64,000 nucleotides of DNA from Nonomuraea gerenzanensis (GTDB lineage Bacteria > Actinomycetota > Actinomycetes > Streptosporangiales > Streptosporangiaceae): positions 1,674,001 to 1,738,000 of the forward strand of contig NZ_CP084058.1 of the NCBI RefSeq assembly GCF_020215645.1, given 5' to 3'. Positions 45,702 through 54,362 of this stretch are shown here, piece by piece (within the stretch, counting starts at the first letter, position 1; every line of letters begins with the position of its first letter). The notes beneath the pieces are model-generated. The model was given only the letters and a program-made list of their open reading frames with translations. It ran no database searches and had not been told where the DNA came from. Both the position numbers and the translations under genes were made by a program.

Positions 45702-45950
45702 ATGAAGAAGAACCTGCACCCCGACTACCGCCCCGTCGTCTTCCGCGACCCCAGCGTCGGCTTCGCCTTCCTCACCCGCTCGACCCTGACCAGCGACAGG
45801 ACGATCGAGTGGGAGGACGGCAGGACGTACCCGGTGATCGACGTGGACGTCTCGTCCGCCAGCCACCCGTTCTACACGGGCCGTGGCCGCATCCTCGACA
45901 CCGCCGGCCGCGTCGAGCGCTTCAACCAGCGCTACGGAAAGGCCCAGTAA
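45702..45950 (+). CDS. rpmE2: Type B 50S ribosomal protein L31 (zinc-independent)
   Basis: An 82-residue ribosomal protein L31 of the C-minus type: [28 protein letters not shown] with no CxxC zinc ribbon. It replaces the zinc-binding L31 under zinc limitation, which frees zinc; in actinomycetes Zur represses it. The ATG at 45702 gives the exact family start. A Zur-box-like palindrome precedes it. It is followed by the remains of a DUF1152 gene. Confidence 0.95.
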   Translation: MKKNLHPDYRPVVFRDPSVGFAFLTRSTLTSDRTIEWEDGRTYPVIDVDVSSASHPFYTGRGRILDTAGRVERFNQRYGKAQ

Positions 45951-45983
45951 GACAGCCGGTAGGGCAGGATGTGAGGCGCGCGT

Positions 45984-46377
45984 GACTCGCCCCTGTCCGC
46001 CCGGCTCGAGCGCTCCAGCCGGATCCTCGTCGCCGGCGCGGGCGGGGGCTCCGACGTGTACGCCGCCGGAGACCGAGGCCCGCGACTGGTACTTCCCCGA
46101 GGGCTGCCTGTCCCGCTGGCTGGCCGCGCAGGGGCAGCCGGCCACCGTGTACGCCTTCCCCAAGGTGGGCGTCAGGCCGCTGCGCGCCGCGTACGCCGAG
46201 CTCGCCGAGCACCTCGGCCTGGACGCGGTGGTCCTGGTGGACGGCGGCACCGACATCCTGATGCGCGGCGACGAGGCCGGCCTGGGCACCCCGGCCGACG
46301 ACATGACGAGCCTGGCCGCCGCCCACGCGCTCGACGTGCCGGTGAAGGTCGTGGCCGCCGCGGGCGTTCCCGCACTA
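45984..46377 (+). pseudogene. Decayed DUF1152 gene
   Basis: Two pieces of a DUF1152 protein lie in different reading frames. First comes SARLERSSRILVAGAGGGSDVYAA (up to about 46065), with an in-frame stop and no start codon upstream. Then, one frame over, comes DWYFPEGCLSRWLAAQGQP...VVLVDGGTDILMRGDEAGLGTPADDMTSLAAAHALD. About 40 residues that normally lie between them are missing, and the C-terminal half is replaced by the convergent tetR end. So it is a frameshifted, internally deleted and truncated remnant. Intact DUF1152 proteins are cytoplasmic and of unknown function. Confidence 0.75.
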
Positions 46378-46905
46378 GAGGCGCGTGAGGTCGGCCAGCG
46401 AGTCGATCTCGGCCGCGAGTAACGCGCCGCCGAGCCCGGAGAACGGGCCGCGCAGCTCCACGCTCAGCACCCCCAGCAACCTGCTCCAGAGCAGGACGGT
46501 CGCGGGCACCGGCGCCGGCTGCCCCTGCGCGAACACCGGCAGGAACGGCCTGAGCACCTCCTCGACCCCCGCCGGGTGCGGGTCCGAGGCCACGAGCTGG
46601 AACAGGCCGGGGTTCGCCACGGCCCAGTCATAGAAGGCACGGGCCAGGACGTGCAACTGCTCGCGCGGCCCTCCCGACGCGGGCACGTGTACGGCCGCCG
46701 CCAGCTCGCCCAGCCCGTCGTCGATCAGCTCGGCGAGCAGCCTGTCGCGGCCGGCGAAGTACTTGTAGAGCGCGGGGCCGGTCATCCCCAGGCGCCTGGC
46801 CACCGCGGTCAGGCTGACGGTCTCGCCCTCGCTGATCTGGGCGAGCGCGGCTTGCTTGATCTCCCTCCTGACCTGCTCCCGGTAACGCTGTCGCGGTGTC
46901 GGCAT
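46375..46905 (-). CDS. TetR family transcriptional regulator
   Basis: A 176-residue repressor. The N-terminal helix-turn-helix is SLTAVARRLGMTGPALYKYFAGRDRLLAELIDDGL. The C-terminal ligand domain is of the WHG/TetR_C type (FYDWAVANPGLFQLVASDPHP). The ATG at 46905 is preceded by GAGGGC. Its target is not evident; it converges on the DUF1152 remnant and overlaps it by a few bases. Confidence 0.88.
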   Translation of the reverse strand: MPTPRQRYREQVRREIKQAALAQISEGETVSLTAVARRLGMTGPALYKYFAGRDRLLAELIDDGLGELAAAVHVPASGGPREQLHVLARAFYDWAVANPGLFQLVASDPHPAGVEEVLRPFLPVFAQGQPAPVPATVLLWSRLLGVLSVELRGPFSGLGGALLAAEIDSLADLTRL

Positions 46906-47033
46906 GCCCTCATTATCCTGCGTTCCGAGTCCGGCACACGGAGTGATCACCACCCGCCCGGGTCAACGGCCGGGCATGCGGGGCCTACCGGTGGGTAAAA
47001 CACGGTCATCGGCGTGAGAGCAGTGGTGGTGCG

Positions 47034-47276
47034 ATGAGTCTCTCCGGAAGGGAACGCCGTATTCTCGCCGAGATCGAGCGAGCCCTAGAGCGGGACGACC
47101 CCGAGCTGGCCAGGCGCGTCGCGGCCATCAACAGGGTCGAGGCAGGCGGCGAGCCGCTGCCCTCGCAGCCGTACGGCGACCGGCTGCGCATGTGGGCGCT
47201 GGCCCATGTCTGGGCGCTGTTCTGGGCCGCCGCGCTGGTGATCGTGCTACTGCTGCTGGCCGTGCTGACCACCTGA
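47034..47276 (+). CDS. DUF3040 membrane protein
   Basis: An 80-residue actinobacterial protein. The N-terminal MSLSGRERRILAEIERALERDDPELARRV is the conserved DUF3040 start, a cytoplasmic helix. A hydrophobic segment (about 57-78) anchors it in the membrane; many members have two. Function is unknown. It overlaps the convergent DUF6343-like gene by 30 bases. Confidence 0.9.
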   Translation: MSLSGRERRILAEIERALERDDPELARRVAAINRVEAGGEPLPSQPYGDRLRMWALAHVWALFWAAALVIVLLLLAVLTT

Positions 47277-47504
47277 GCGGTGGTGCCGCAGCACCACCAG
47301 GCTGGCGGCGGCGCACAGGGCGACCAGGGCGGCGATGGCGGCCTCCCAGCGCCACACCTCCTCGCCCGTCCGCATGGCCTGCACGGTGCAGAACACCGCC
47401 GCCACGACCCCGAACACCAGGGCGACGATCGACAGGACGCGCCGGGCACGCAGCGGGCTGCGGGCCGTCACCGGCTCGGTGCCCTCGCGGTTACGCAGCC
47501 ACAT
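47247..47504 (-). CDS. DUF6343-like small membrane protein
   Basis: An 85-residue protein. The N-terminal GTEPVTARSPLRARRVLS motif is characteristic of DUF6343 proteins, followed by two hydrophobic segments. GAGGAGG precedes the ATG at 47504. Function is unknown. The C-terminal tail overlaps DUF3040. Confidence 0.8.
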   Translation of the reverse strand: MWLRNREGTEPVTARSPLRARRVLSIVALVFGVVAAVFCTVQAMRTGEEVWRWEAAIAALVALCAAASLVVLRHHRSGGQHGQQQ

Positions 47505-47514
47505 GACCTCCTCC

Positions 47515-48219
47515 TCAGGCCAGGCACCTCAGCGACGAGGCGATGCGCGGATCGAGGTCGTGCGAGGCAGGCAGCCGGCCCACCGTGGCCTCGACGAACT
47601 CCGGGTACGACAGCGTGGCGGTGACCCCGTCCACGGCCGCGAAGATCTGCTCCGCCGTCTGGTCCACCTGCACCTTGGCGTCCTGCTCCGCCAGCACGAA
47701 CCGGCCGACCGCCACCCGCCACAACGTCCGCTCGTCGGCCTCGTCCTCGGCGACGGGCGCGCCCACGTCGTCGGCGTGGGTGGCGTACTCGGAGTCGTAG
47801 TGGAAGGCCTGGAGCCCGACGGGGTAGGGGCCGGCCATCGTGTCGAGCATGGCGTGCTCGCCCAGGGCCCGCATGCGCTCGCGCGTCTCGCCGTTCTGTG
47901 TGCGCCACTCCGCGAGGACCTCTTCGACGGGCAGGTCCGCGCGCCGGCGTACGGACCACTCGTTGAAGTCGTTGTAGTCGCCGATGCCCTGGTCGGCGAG
48001 CCCGCCCATCAGGTCCTGCACGGTCCCGTCGAGGCAGGCGTGGTTGTACAGCTCCTCGCCCGCCAGGTGCGCCAGCACGTCCCTGACCGACCAGCCCGCG
48101 CAACGGGAGGGCCGCCGCCAGCCGGCGTCGTCGAGGCTCGTGAAGAACCGGTCCAGCCTGGCGGCCTCGGCGTCGAAGAGGTCGAACGGGTTGAAGTCTT
48201 TGAGCAGGTCGTGGGCCAT
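47515..48219 (-). CDS. Maleylpyruvate isomerase-N/DinB-like mycothiol-dependent protein
   Basis: A 234-residue protein of the TIGR03083/MDMPI type. The first 55 residues (RLDRFFTSLDDAGWRRPSRCAGWSVRDVLAHLAGEELYN) carry the CAGWSVRDVLAHL metal/mycothiol motif. Two further helices and a C-terminal sterol-carrier-like domain follow. Members usually catalyse mycothiol-dependent transfers or isomerisations, but the reaction is not predictable here. The ATG at 48219 is standard. Confidence 0.87.
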   Translation of the reverse strand: MAHDLLKDFNPFDLFDAEAARLDRFFTSLDDAGWRRPSRCAGWSVRDVLAHLAGEELYNHACLDGTVQDLMGGLADQGIGDYNDFNEWSVRRRADLPVEEVLAEWRTQNGETRERMRALGEHAMLDTMAGPYPVGLQAFHYDSEYATHADDVGAPVAEDEADERTLWRVAVGRFVLAEQDAKVQVDQTAEQIFAAVDGVTATLSYPEFVEATVGRLPASHDLDPRIASSLRCLA

Positions 48220-48235
48220 ACCCGGACGCTACCCC

Positions 48236-48931
48236 TCAGGTCCTGACTTTATCTCCCAGCTCGGACCTGGCCCGGCTGTACTCGTCGGCGCAGGCCGGCG
48301 CGCGCCCGGCCGGCACCCAGCCACCCTTGGCGATCTTGTCGTACCTGCCGGGGTCGGCGCCGAGCAGCAGGCAGGCGAACGTGGCCGACTCGGCCATGCC
48401 CGACAGGTGGTCGATGCCCGCGTGTCCGGCCAGCAGGTGACGGGCCTCGGCGGCGGCCACCACGCGCTTCGGCGTGTCGGCGGTGAGCGTCAGCGCGGCG
48501 AACCTGTCGGCCTGCTCCTCGCTGTCGGGCATGCCGTTCAGCGTGGTCAGGGCGTGGCCGAGCTGGTGGTGGAAGAGCACGGACAGGGCGCCGCGCACCC
48601 GGGCCTTGGCGGCCTTCCCGCCGGTCTCCTCGGTCTCGGAGATGCCCTTGATCGTGCGGTGCACCTGGTCCACCAGCGAGTAGCAGATGGTGATCTCGCG
48701 CTTGCCGTGATCCCAGGTGGCCTTCGGCGCGTCGCAGTCGCGGGCCACGACCTTGACCCGCTCGGGCAGGCGGACGCCGGTCTTCAGCGCGTCGCTCTCC
48801 TTGAGCAGCCGCTCGGCCTGCTCGGCGCGGGGTGAGCCGGGGCGCTCGTACCGCACGGACGGCTCTGCCGCGGGGGCCGCTCCCAGCGTGCTCGTCATGC
48901 TGAGGACGAGGGCGATGACGGGATGCGGCAT
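48236..48931 (-). CDS. DUF4344-like secreted metallopeptidase homologue with altered active site
   Basis: A 231-residue exported protein (signal peptide MPHPVIALVLSMTSTLGAAPAA). The sequence fits DUF4344, a predicted zinc-peptidase family: the helix LFHHQLGHALT corresponds to HExxH, and EEQADRFA to the third ligand. The catalytic Glu is replaced by Gln (HQLGH, residues 122-126, Gln123). So it may bind zinc but not hydrolyse efficiently. The family call is from the motif layout. Confidence 0.7.
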   Translation of the reverse strand: MPHPVIALVLSMTSTLGAAPAAEPSVRYERPGSPRAEQAERLLKESDALKTGVRLPERVKVVARDCDAPKATWDHGKREITICYSLVDQVHRTIKGISETEETGGKAAKARVRGALSVLFHHQLGHALTTLNGMPDSEEQADRFAALTLTADTPKRVVAAAEARHLLAGHAGIDHLSGMAESATFACLLLGADPGRYDKIAKGGWVPAGRAPACADEYSRARSELGDKVRT

Positions 48932-49013
48932 GCGGAGGCTCCTTCGGGGGTTCGATCAACGCAATGGGACTTCCCATGCTGCGAATGAGTGATCGCTAAA
49001 CCTGCCGAAGGCG

Positions 49014-49048
49014 AAAAAGCCGGAGGCCCAGCCCCGAAGGACTGGGCC
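49014..49048 (-). terminator. Intrinsic terminator after the secreted protein gene
   Basis: GGCCCAG (49025-49031) and CTGGGCC (49042-49048) form a 7-base stem with a 10-base loop. On the minus strand it is followed by CTTTTT (complement of 49014-49018 and flank), which fits a Rho-independent terminator 29 bases after the stop of the gene at 49078. Confidence 0.8.
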
Positions 49049-49077
49049 CCAGCGTGGTGTGTCAGGAGCTGCTGGAA

Positions 49078-49812
49078 CTACCGGCGCCAGGAGTACACGC
49101 GCACGTAGTCCGAGCGGCTCTTGGCGCCGTCGAGCTCGTCGTCACCGTTGAAGACGGCGCGGAAGGTGCCGCTCTTGTAGGCCTTGGTCTTGGCGTAGAA
49201 CTTGCCGCCGCGACCGGTCCAGTCGGAGGCCACCCACTTCCAGCCACTGCGGTAGTTGGCCTTGTAGTAGATGTTCACCTTCTCGCCGCGGACGCCCTCC
49301 CAGCCGTCGTCGTCCACCAGGAGACGGCCGGAGAAGTAGATCGACTTGCCCTTGCGGACCTTGGACGGGTCGGCGCTGAAGCGCGAGATCGTGGTCTCGA
49401 GCTTGCCCTTCTCGATCTCCACCGAGAAGAACGCGTCGTCCTTGGCGATCTCCTTGCCGTCCTTGTCGAAGGCCACGGCGGTGGCCTTCCACTTGCCGGC
49501 GTAGTCGTTCTCGTTGAACCCGATGGCCCAACGCCAGCCCTCGAGGTCCTTGACGTCCTTGGTGCGCAGGGTGCGGAAGTTGTTCTCCGCGGGCGCGACG
49601 CTGAGCTCGACCTTCTGGACGTCGGAGCTGGCGCCGACGTCGAAGTACGCCGTCGTCTCGGAGCCCTTCTTGACCACGACGGGGTTCGGGCTGATGTCGC
49701 GGATCACGAGCTGAGTGTCGGCCTTGGTGGCAGCGGAGGCGATCCCCGCTCCGGACACCAGCATGGCACCGCCGATAGTGGCGGAAAGGATACCTACTGC
49801 GATCTTTCTCAT
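49078..49812 (-). CDS. Secreted protein, probable beta-sandwich repeats
   Basis: A 244-residue exported protein. The signal peptide MRKIAVGILSATIGGAMLVSGAGIASA ends with ASAA. The mature protein has two Ig-like beta-sandwich segments: DTQLVIRDISPNPVVVKKGSETTAYFDV and TTISRFSADPSKVRKGKSIYFSGRLLV, each starting with a conserved Pro and a KG turn, and a C-terminal Trp/Tyr-rich region. It resembles calcium-binding or matrix proteins of actinomycetes. GGAGAGG precedes the ATG at 49812. The region upstream (49813-50004) is AT-rich and shared with a divergent kinase gene. Confidence 0.75.
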   Translation of the reverse strand: MRKIAVGILSATIGGAMLVSGAGIASAATKADTQLVIRDISPNPVVVKKGSETTAYFDVGASSDVQKVELSVAPAENNFRTLRTKDVKDLEGWRWAIGFNENDYAGKWKATAVAFDKDGKEIAKDDAFFSVEIEKGKLETTISRFSADPSKVRKGKSIYFSGRLLVDDDGWEGVRGEKVNIYYKANYRSGWKWVASDWTGRGGKFYAKTKAYKSGTFRAVFNGDDELDGAKSRSDYVRVYSWRR

Positions 49813-50004
49813 GAGGGTGCTGATTCCTCTCCCCGTATTGACTTCGGAGCCGGCTTCGGGGCGGCCGGCTCCCTCTACTACTTTGAGGCACGATCAAGGG
49901 GAAAAGTTGGCTAAAGTTACGAAAAATATTTGATCACGGTCTTAACCAGGGCATATGCGGAAAAATCTCTTTTGGTGGACCTTGACCGACTACAGTCTGA
50001 GCCC

Positions 50005-50880
50005 ATGATGGACGTCTACACGCTGGGCGAGCCGCTGGGCGTGGTCTCCAGCGGCCGCGTCCGCCACGAGAGCGAGGCCAGGCTGGACGTCTGCGGGCCC
50101 GAGTTCACGCTGGCCATCGCCCTGGCCCGGCTCGGCCACCGCTGTGCCTACCTGGGCAAGGTGGCCGACGACGAGCTGGGCGCCAGGGCGCTGACCGTGC
50201 TGCGGGGCGAGGACGTGGACGTCTCGGACATGCGGGTGGCCGAGGGCGCGCGTACGGGACTGCTCCTGCGCGAGTCGCGCGTCGGCCGCGAGCTGACCGT
50301 GACGACCCACTACCGCACCGGCTCGGCCGGCGCGCTGCTCGCGCCGGGCAACGTGCCCATCGACCGCATCGCCGCCGCGCGCATGCTGCACGTCACCGGC
50401 CTCACGGCGGCCCTGGGCAGGGACGCGCTGGACGCCGTGCGCGCCGCCGTCTCCGCCGCCAGGAACGCCGAGGTGCCGATCTCCTTCTCCGTCGAGTACG
50501 TCCCGGAGCTGTGGCCCTCCGTGCGCGAGGCCGAGGAGGTGCTCAGCGAGCTGGCCTGCGAGGCCCACCTGCTCTTCCTCCGCCAGGACGAGCTCGACCT
50601 GGTCAAACCCGCGCTCATCCCCGAGCGGGAGGTCGTGGTGGACCGGGGGGCCAAGGGCGCCAGCGTGCGGGCCGACCGCATGCGCTACGACGTGCAGGGC
50701 TGGCAGGTCCCCGTGGTGGACACCGCGGGGGCGGGGGAGGCGTTCGCGGCCGGCTACATCAGCGCCGCCCTCGACGGCCTCATCCCCCAGGAACGCCTGC
50801 ACCGCGGGGCGCTGCTGAGCGCCGCCGCGGTGACCAGCGTGAGCGACTGGCAGGGGTTGCCCACCAGGGCCGAGCTCTAG
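50005..50880 (+). CDS. PfkB family carbohydrate kinase-like protein (divergent active site)
   Basis: A 291-residue ribokinase-fold protein. The substrate-end glycine motif is CGPEFTLAIALARLG, where GGAPANVA-type sequence is usual. The C-terminal catalytic loop reads DTAGAGEAFAAGY (239 to 251), with Glu245 in place of the usual catalytic Asp of GAGD. So it could be a divergent kinase or an inactive paralogue. TACAGT at 49991-49996 may be the -10 of a leaderless message starting at the ATG at 50005. Its stop overlaps that of the GH87 gene (CTAG, 4 bases). Confidence 0.8.
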   Translation: MMDVYTLGEPLGVVSSGRVRHESEARLDVCGPEFTLAIALARLGHRCAYLGKVADDELGARALTVLRGEDVDVSDMRVAEGARTGLLLRESRVGRELTVTTHYRTGSAGALLAPGNVPIDRIAAARMLHVTGLTAALGRDALDAVRAAVSAARNAEVPISFSVEYVPELWPSVREAEEVLSELACEAHLLFLRQDELDLVKPALIPEREVVVDRGAKGASVRADRMRYDVQGWQVPVVDTAGAGEAFAAGYISAALDGLIPQERLHRGALLSAAAVTSVSDWQGLPTRAEL

Positions 50881-53800
50881 TTGACGTTCAGGGTGAACGT
50901 CGAGGTCGTGTTCCTGATGTCGGTGTGGTTGTTGCTGAACCGCAGGTTGTTGAACGTGGCCGAGCCGATGGCCGGGCCCTGACCGGGCTCGGGCAACTCG
51001 TTCACCCAGATGCCGAACCCGGACTTGGCGTCGAAGGCGTCACCGCTCTTCTGCGCCCCGCTGATCGACACGTTCGTGAAGACCGTGTCCTTGATCGGGT
51101 TCAGCGGCGTCGAAGGGTTGGAGTAGCCGGTCTGGAACATGATCCCGCTGTACGTCGGGTCCACGATGTCCAGGTTGCTGACCCGGATGCCCTGGAACAC
51201 CTTCGAGGAGGAGAACAGCCACATCGCCGGGAACGTCTGCTGCCCCCAGAAGTGCCCGCCCGCCCGGACCAGCGAGATGTTGTCGAACGTCGTGGGCGGG
51301 CTGGCGCCGAAGCCGTGCATCGGGATCCCGAAATCCAGCGAGCTGATCGTGACGCCCGAGTACACCAGCGTGTCGGCCACGTAGATGTTCCTGAAGGTGT
51401 TGTTGTAGCCGCCGTACACGGCCAGGCCCGCGGCCCGCCAGGTCAGCAGCGACGTCAGGTTCTCGTAGACGTTGCCGAACTGCTCGCCCGAGTTGTTGTC
51501 GATGGCCGAGAACAACGCGAAGCTGTCGTCGCCCGTGGACCTGGTCTCGATGTTGGTGACGTGGTTGCCGGTGCTGCCGTTGGTCATGTTCAGGCCGTCG
51601 GCGAACACGTTGCGGATCCGCGCGTTCCTGATCGTCAGGTTGTCCACGTTCGAGCCCCACAACATGCAGATCTGGTGCTCGATCCAGACGTCGTCGATCG
51701 TCATGTTCGCCACGTTGTTGAAGTCGAACACCTTGCCGGGGCCGTCGATGCGCTCGACGTAGTTGCCGAAGTAGGCGAAGCCCGTGAACGTCGAGCCGTT
51801 GGCCGTGGCGTCGGCGCGGAAGCCGATGTCGGTGTTCGACTGGCCGGACGGCGCGTGGAACCTGGTGAACCAGGGGCCCGCTCCGACGATCCTGATCGAC
51901 TTGCCGTACACCTGGAACTTGGAGCTCGTCTGGTAGTCGCCCGCAGGGAGGTAGACGCCGGTCAGGCTGGCGTCCATGCGGGCCCTGTCGAGGGCGTTCT
52001 GCACGTCCTGGTGGGTGAATCCGGCCGGTACGGCGTACTTCCCCGGGTCCGGGTTCGCGGTCTGCGTGGCCAGCTCGAAGTCCACGAAGTCGATCGCGTA
52101 GTTCAGCGGGTTGGCCGCGTCCTTCTGCAGCCTGATCCTGCTGCCCTTCGGGACGGTGGTGCCGAGCAGCAGGCTCGCCTCGTCGTAGATGTGCCGGGGC
52201 GGGCCGGAGCCCGGGTTGTTGTTCGGGCTCGCCTCCGGGCCGTACAGCCAGGCGTAGCGCGAGGTCAGGTTGACGGCCTTGAGGAAGGTCCCGTTGACGT
52301 AGACGTTCAGCGTCGAGCTCTGGCCGCCGCCGCCCGGCGCGTCCGGCATCGAGAAGCGGGTGACCAGGGTGTTGGTGTCCGCCCTGGTGGTGAACTCGAC
52401 GTAGGCGCCGGTCTGGTTGAGCGTGACCGCGCGCCGGCCCGACGCCTCGCCGGCGATCGTGCCGATCTCCCTGCTCGGGCCGACCTTGGCCGCGCCGCCG
52501 CCGATGGCGGCGTCCTCGGCCTCGTAGGTGTCGTACGGCATGTTCGCGCCGCGGCCCACGAACAACGGCAGCGTGCTGGTGTTGTTGGCCCGCTTGACCG
52601 GCAGCTCGTTGGCGTCGTCGGCGAGCACGGTCCTGACCGTGTACTTGCCGTTGGCCGCCGTCCACGTGCCCAGGCTCACCGGGCTCGTGGTGGCCCCGGC
52701 GGCGATCGCGCCGCTGGTGGAGCCGGTCAGCGTCCTGACGACGGTGCCCGCGTCGTCCGTGACGGTCAGCGTGATGCCGTGCGTGCCGCCGCTGGAGGCC
52801 ACGGTGCCCTGGTTCCTGATCGCGACGGAGAACGTCACCGTGGTGCCCGCGGCCGGGTTGCCCGGCGTCCAGGCGACGGGGGAGGCGATCAGGTCGGCCG
52901 TGTCGACGGGCCGCACGGTGAGGGTGCCGGTCGTGGCGTTGTTGGCCTCGTTCTGCTCGACGACCCTGCCGTCCTCGTCCACCTTGGCCGAGAGCTGGTA
53001 CGTCCCCGCGTCCCTGGCCCCGATGTTCGCCGACACGGTGGCGGACGCCCCCGCGGCCAGCGCGCCCACGCCGGCGCTGCCCACCTTGGTGTCACCGGCG
53101 TAGAAGTTCACCGAGGTCGCCGCCGAGGCGGCGGTGCCGGCGTTCCTGACCGTCGCCGACAGCGTCACCGCGTCGGTCTCGACGGGGGACGCCGGGGAGG
53201 AGGCCAGCCCCGACACGGTCAGGTCGGGGTTGGGGGCCGGGGTGCCGAAGATCTGGAACTCGGCGACCTGGCCGCTGGGCGCGCCGGAGTTGGCGGTGAA
53301 CTGCAGGCGCACGTCGGCGGCCCGGCCGGTGACCGGGATGGTGACGGTGTTGCCGGTGGCCGGGTCGAAGGTGTGGGTGGCCTGGGCGGCCAGGGCGGTG
53401 AAGGCGGTGGCGCCCTGTTCGCGGCCGAGGACCTGCAACGTCTGGGTGCGGCGGCCCCAGACGGGGTCGGGGTTCAGCTTGACGGTGACAGCGCTGAGGT
53501 CGGCGTCGGCGCCGAGCTGGGCGGTGAGGGTGGCGGGGTAGGCGGTGCCTTCCCAGTAGGTCTGCAGGTTGTCGTCGTTGGCGTTGGGGGCGGCGTAGGT
53601 GTGGGTGTGGCCGGATGCGGTCATGGTCTTGCCGAGGGCCAGGTTGGGGCCGCCGGGGCCGGGTCCGGGGCCTGGGTCGGTCTGGGTGGTGCCCCACACT
53701 TCCAGTTCCGAGAGCTGGCCGGCGGGCCAGCCGGAGTTGGCGGTGATGTGGATGCGCAGGTGGCGGGCGGTGGTGTCGGCGGGCAGGGGAATGGTGGCGG

Positions 53801-54161
53801 CCGGGCTGATGGTGTGGGTGGCGGCGGCGGCCACGGTCGTGAAGGTGGTGCCGTTCGTGCTGGCTTGGACGCTCAGGGTTTCGGTGCGGCTGGGCCAGCC
53901 GGTGGGCAGTTTGAGGACGACCTTGCTCAGGCCGGCGGGGGCGCCGAGGTCGACCTGGATCCATTGGGGCAGGGCGTTGTTGGCCGATTCCCAGTAGGTG
54001 GCCTGGTTGCCGTCGGTGGCGTTGGCGGGGCGGTAGACGTCGGTGTGGCTGCTGGCGGTGGCGGGTCTACCGGCGGCGAGGTTGGTGTCGGCCGCCGCGT
54101 GTGCGGCGGGTGCGACGAGGAATCCGATGAATAACGTAAGGGCGGCTAGCAGTGCTCTCAT
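50877..54161 (-). CDS. Secreted GH87-type alpha-1,3-glucanase with carbohydrate-binding modules
   Basis: A 1094-residue exported enzyme. Domains: signal peptide (1-22); a discoidin (F5/8C, CBM32-like) domain about 25-157; a Gly/Pro linker; a second discoidin about 170-309; two CARDB domains about 310-420 and 420-533; a CBM6/35-type domain starting MPYDTYEAEDA (about 540-700); then a right-handed beta-helix to the end. The beta-helix shows Asp855, Asp878 and Asp879 (ADGLN and TGDDSF) spaced as in GH87 alpha-1,3-glucanases (catalytic triad). It would break down alpha-1,3-glucan (mutan, fungal wall or spore glucan) outside the cell. The promoter is described at 54195-54244. Confidence 0.85.
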   Translation of the reverse strand: MRALLAALTLFIGFLVAPAAHAAADTNLAAGRPATASSHTDVYRPANATDGNQATYWESANNALPQWIQVDLGAPAGLSKVVLKLPTGWPSRTETLSVQASTNGTTFTTVAAAATHTISPAATIPLPADTTARHLRIHITANSGWPAGQLSELEVWGTTQTDPGPGPGPGGPNLALGKTMTASGHTHTYAAPNANDDNLQTYWEGTAYPATLTAQLGADADLSAVTVKLNPDPVWGRRTQTLQVLGREQGATAFTALAAQATHTFDPATGNTVTIPVTGRAADVRLQFTANSGAPSGQVAEFQIFGTPAPNPDLTVSGLASSPASPVETDAVTLSATVRNAGTAASAATSVNFYAGDTKVGSAGVGALAAGASATVSANIGARDAGTYQLSAKVDEDGRVVEQNEANNATTGTLTVRPVDTADLIASPVAWTPGNPAAGTTVTFSVAIRNQGTVASSGGTHGITLTVTDDAGTVVRTLTGSTSGAIAAGATTSPVSLGTWTAANGKYTVRTVLADDANELPVKRANNTSTLPLFVGRGANMPYDTYEAEDAAIGGGAAKVGPSREIGTIAGEASGRRAVTLNQTGAYVEFTTRADTNTLVTRFSMPDAPGGGGQSSTLNVYVNGTFLKAVNLTSRYAWLYGPEASPNNNPGSGPPRHIYDEASLLLGTTVPKGSRIRLQKDAANPLNYAIDFVDFELATQTANPDPGKYAVPAGFTHQDVQNALDRARMDASLTGVYLPAGDYQTSSKFQVYGKSIRIVGAGPWFTRFHAPSGQSNTDIGFRADATANGSTFTGFAYFGNYVERIDGPGKVFDFNNVANMTIDDVWIEHQICMLWGSNVDNLTIRNARIRNVFADGLNMTNGSTGNHVTNIETRSTGDDSFALFSAIDNNSGEQFGNVYENLTSLLTWRAAGLAVYGGYNNTFRNIYVADTLVYSGVTISSLDFGIPMHGFGASPPTTFDNISLVRAGGHFWGQQTFPAMWLFSSSKVFQGIRVSNLDIVDPTYSGIMFQTGYSNPSTPLNPIKDTVFTNVSISGAQKSGDAFDAKSGFGIWVNELPEPGQGPAIGSATFNNLRFSNNHTDIRNTTSTFTLNVN

Positions 54162-54194
54162 GGGGGTGGCCCTTCGGGTAAGGCGGATGGCCGA

Positions 54195-54244
54195 ACCATA
54201 AGATGTCGAGCAGATAGCCGCAATATTTCGACTTCATTTCGCAA
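54195..54244 (-). promoter_or_regulatory. Promoter-operator of the GH87 gene
   Basis: On the minus strand, TTGCGG (-35, 54218-54223) and TATGGT (-10, 54195-54200) are 17 bases apart. The 19-base block 54219-54237 (plus strand CGCAATATTTCGACTTCAT) overlapping the -35 box is identical to that before the sugar transporter operon at 55664-55682. It is extended upstream by TTGCGAA. Strong candidate for a shared operator. Confidence 0.85.
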
Positions 54245-54277
54245 ACAATCGACTGACTCCGGGAGTATGCTGGCATC

Positions 54278-54312
54278 TCCTGCCGCTGGTCAGGGGTCGG
54301 TCAGCGGCAGGA
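54278..54312. repeat. 11-base inverted repeat between divergent promoters
   Basis: TCCTGCCGCTG (54278-54288) and CAGCGGCAGGA (54302-54312), perfect arms, 13-base loop. It lies in the gap between the GH87 promoter and the lacI promoter and is in neither predicted transcript. It could insulate the promoters or bind a regulator. Confidence 0.75.
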
Positions 54313-54362
54313 AGCCCGGTGTGGACGCAGTGCAAGCCGCGACGTTCGATCCACGTAAGCCG

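Noticed and set aside
50511..54134. A 1207-codon open frame on the plus strand, opposite the GH87 gene
   Set aside because: It is the antisense frame of a GC-rich gene with G/C third positions. The sequence is compositionally monotonous (Gly, Arg, Val, Asp), has no domain, and the minus strand shows clear domains and a regulated promoter.
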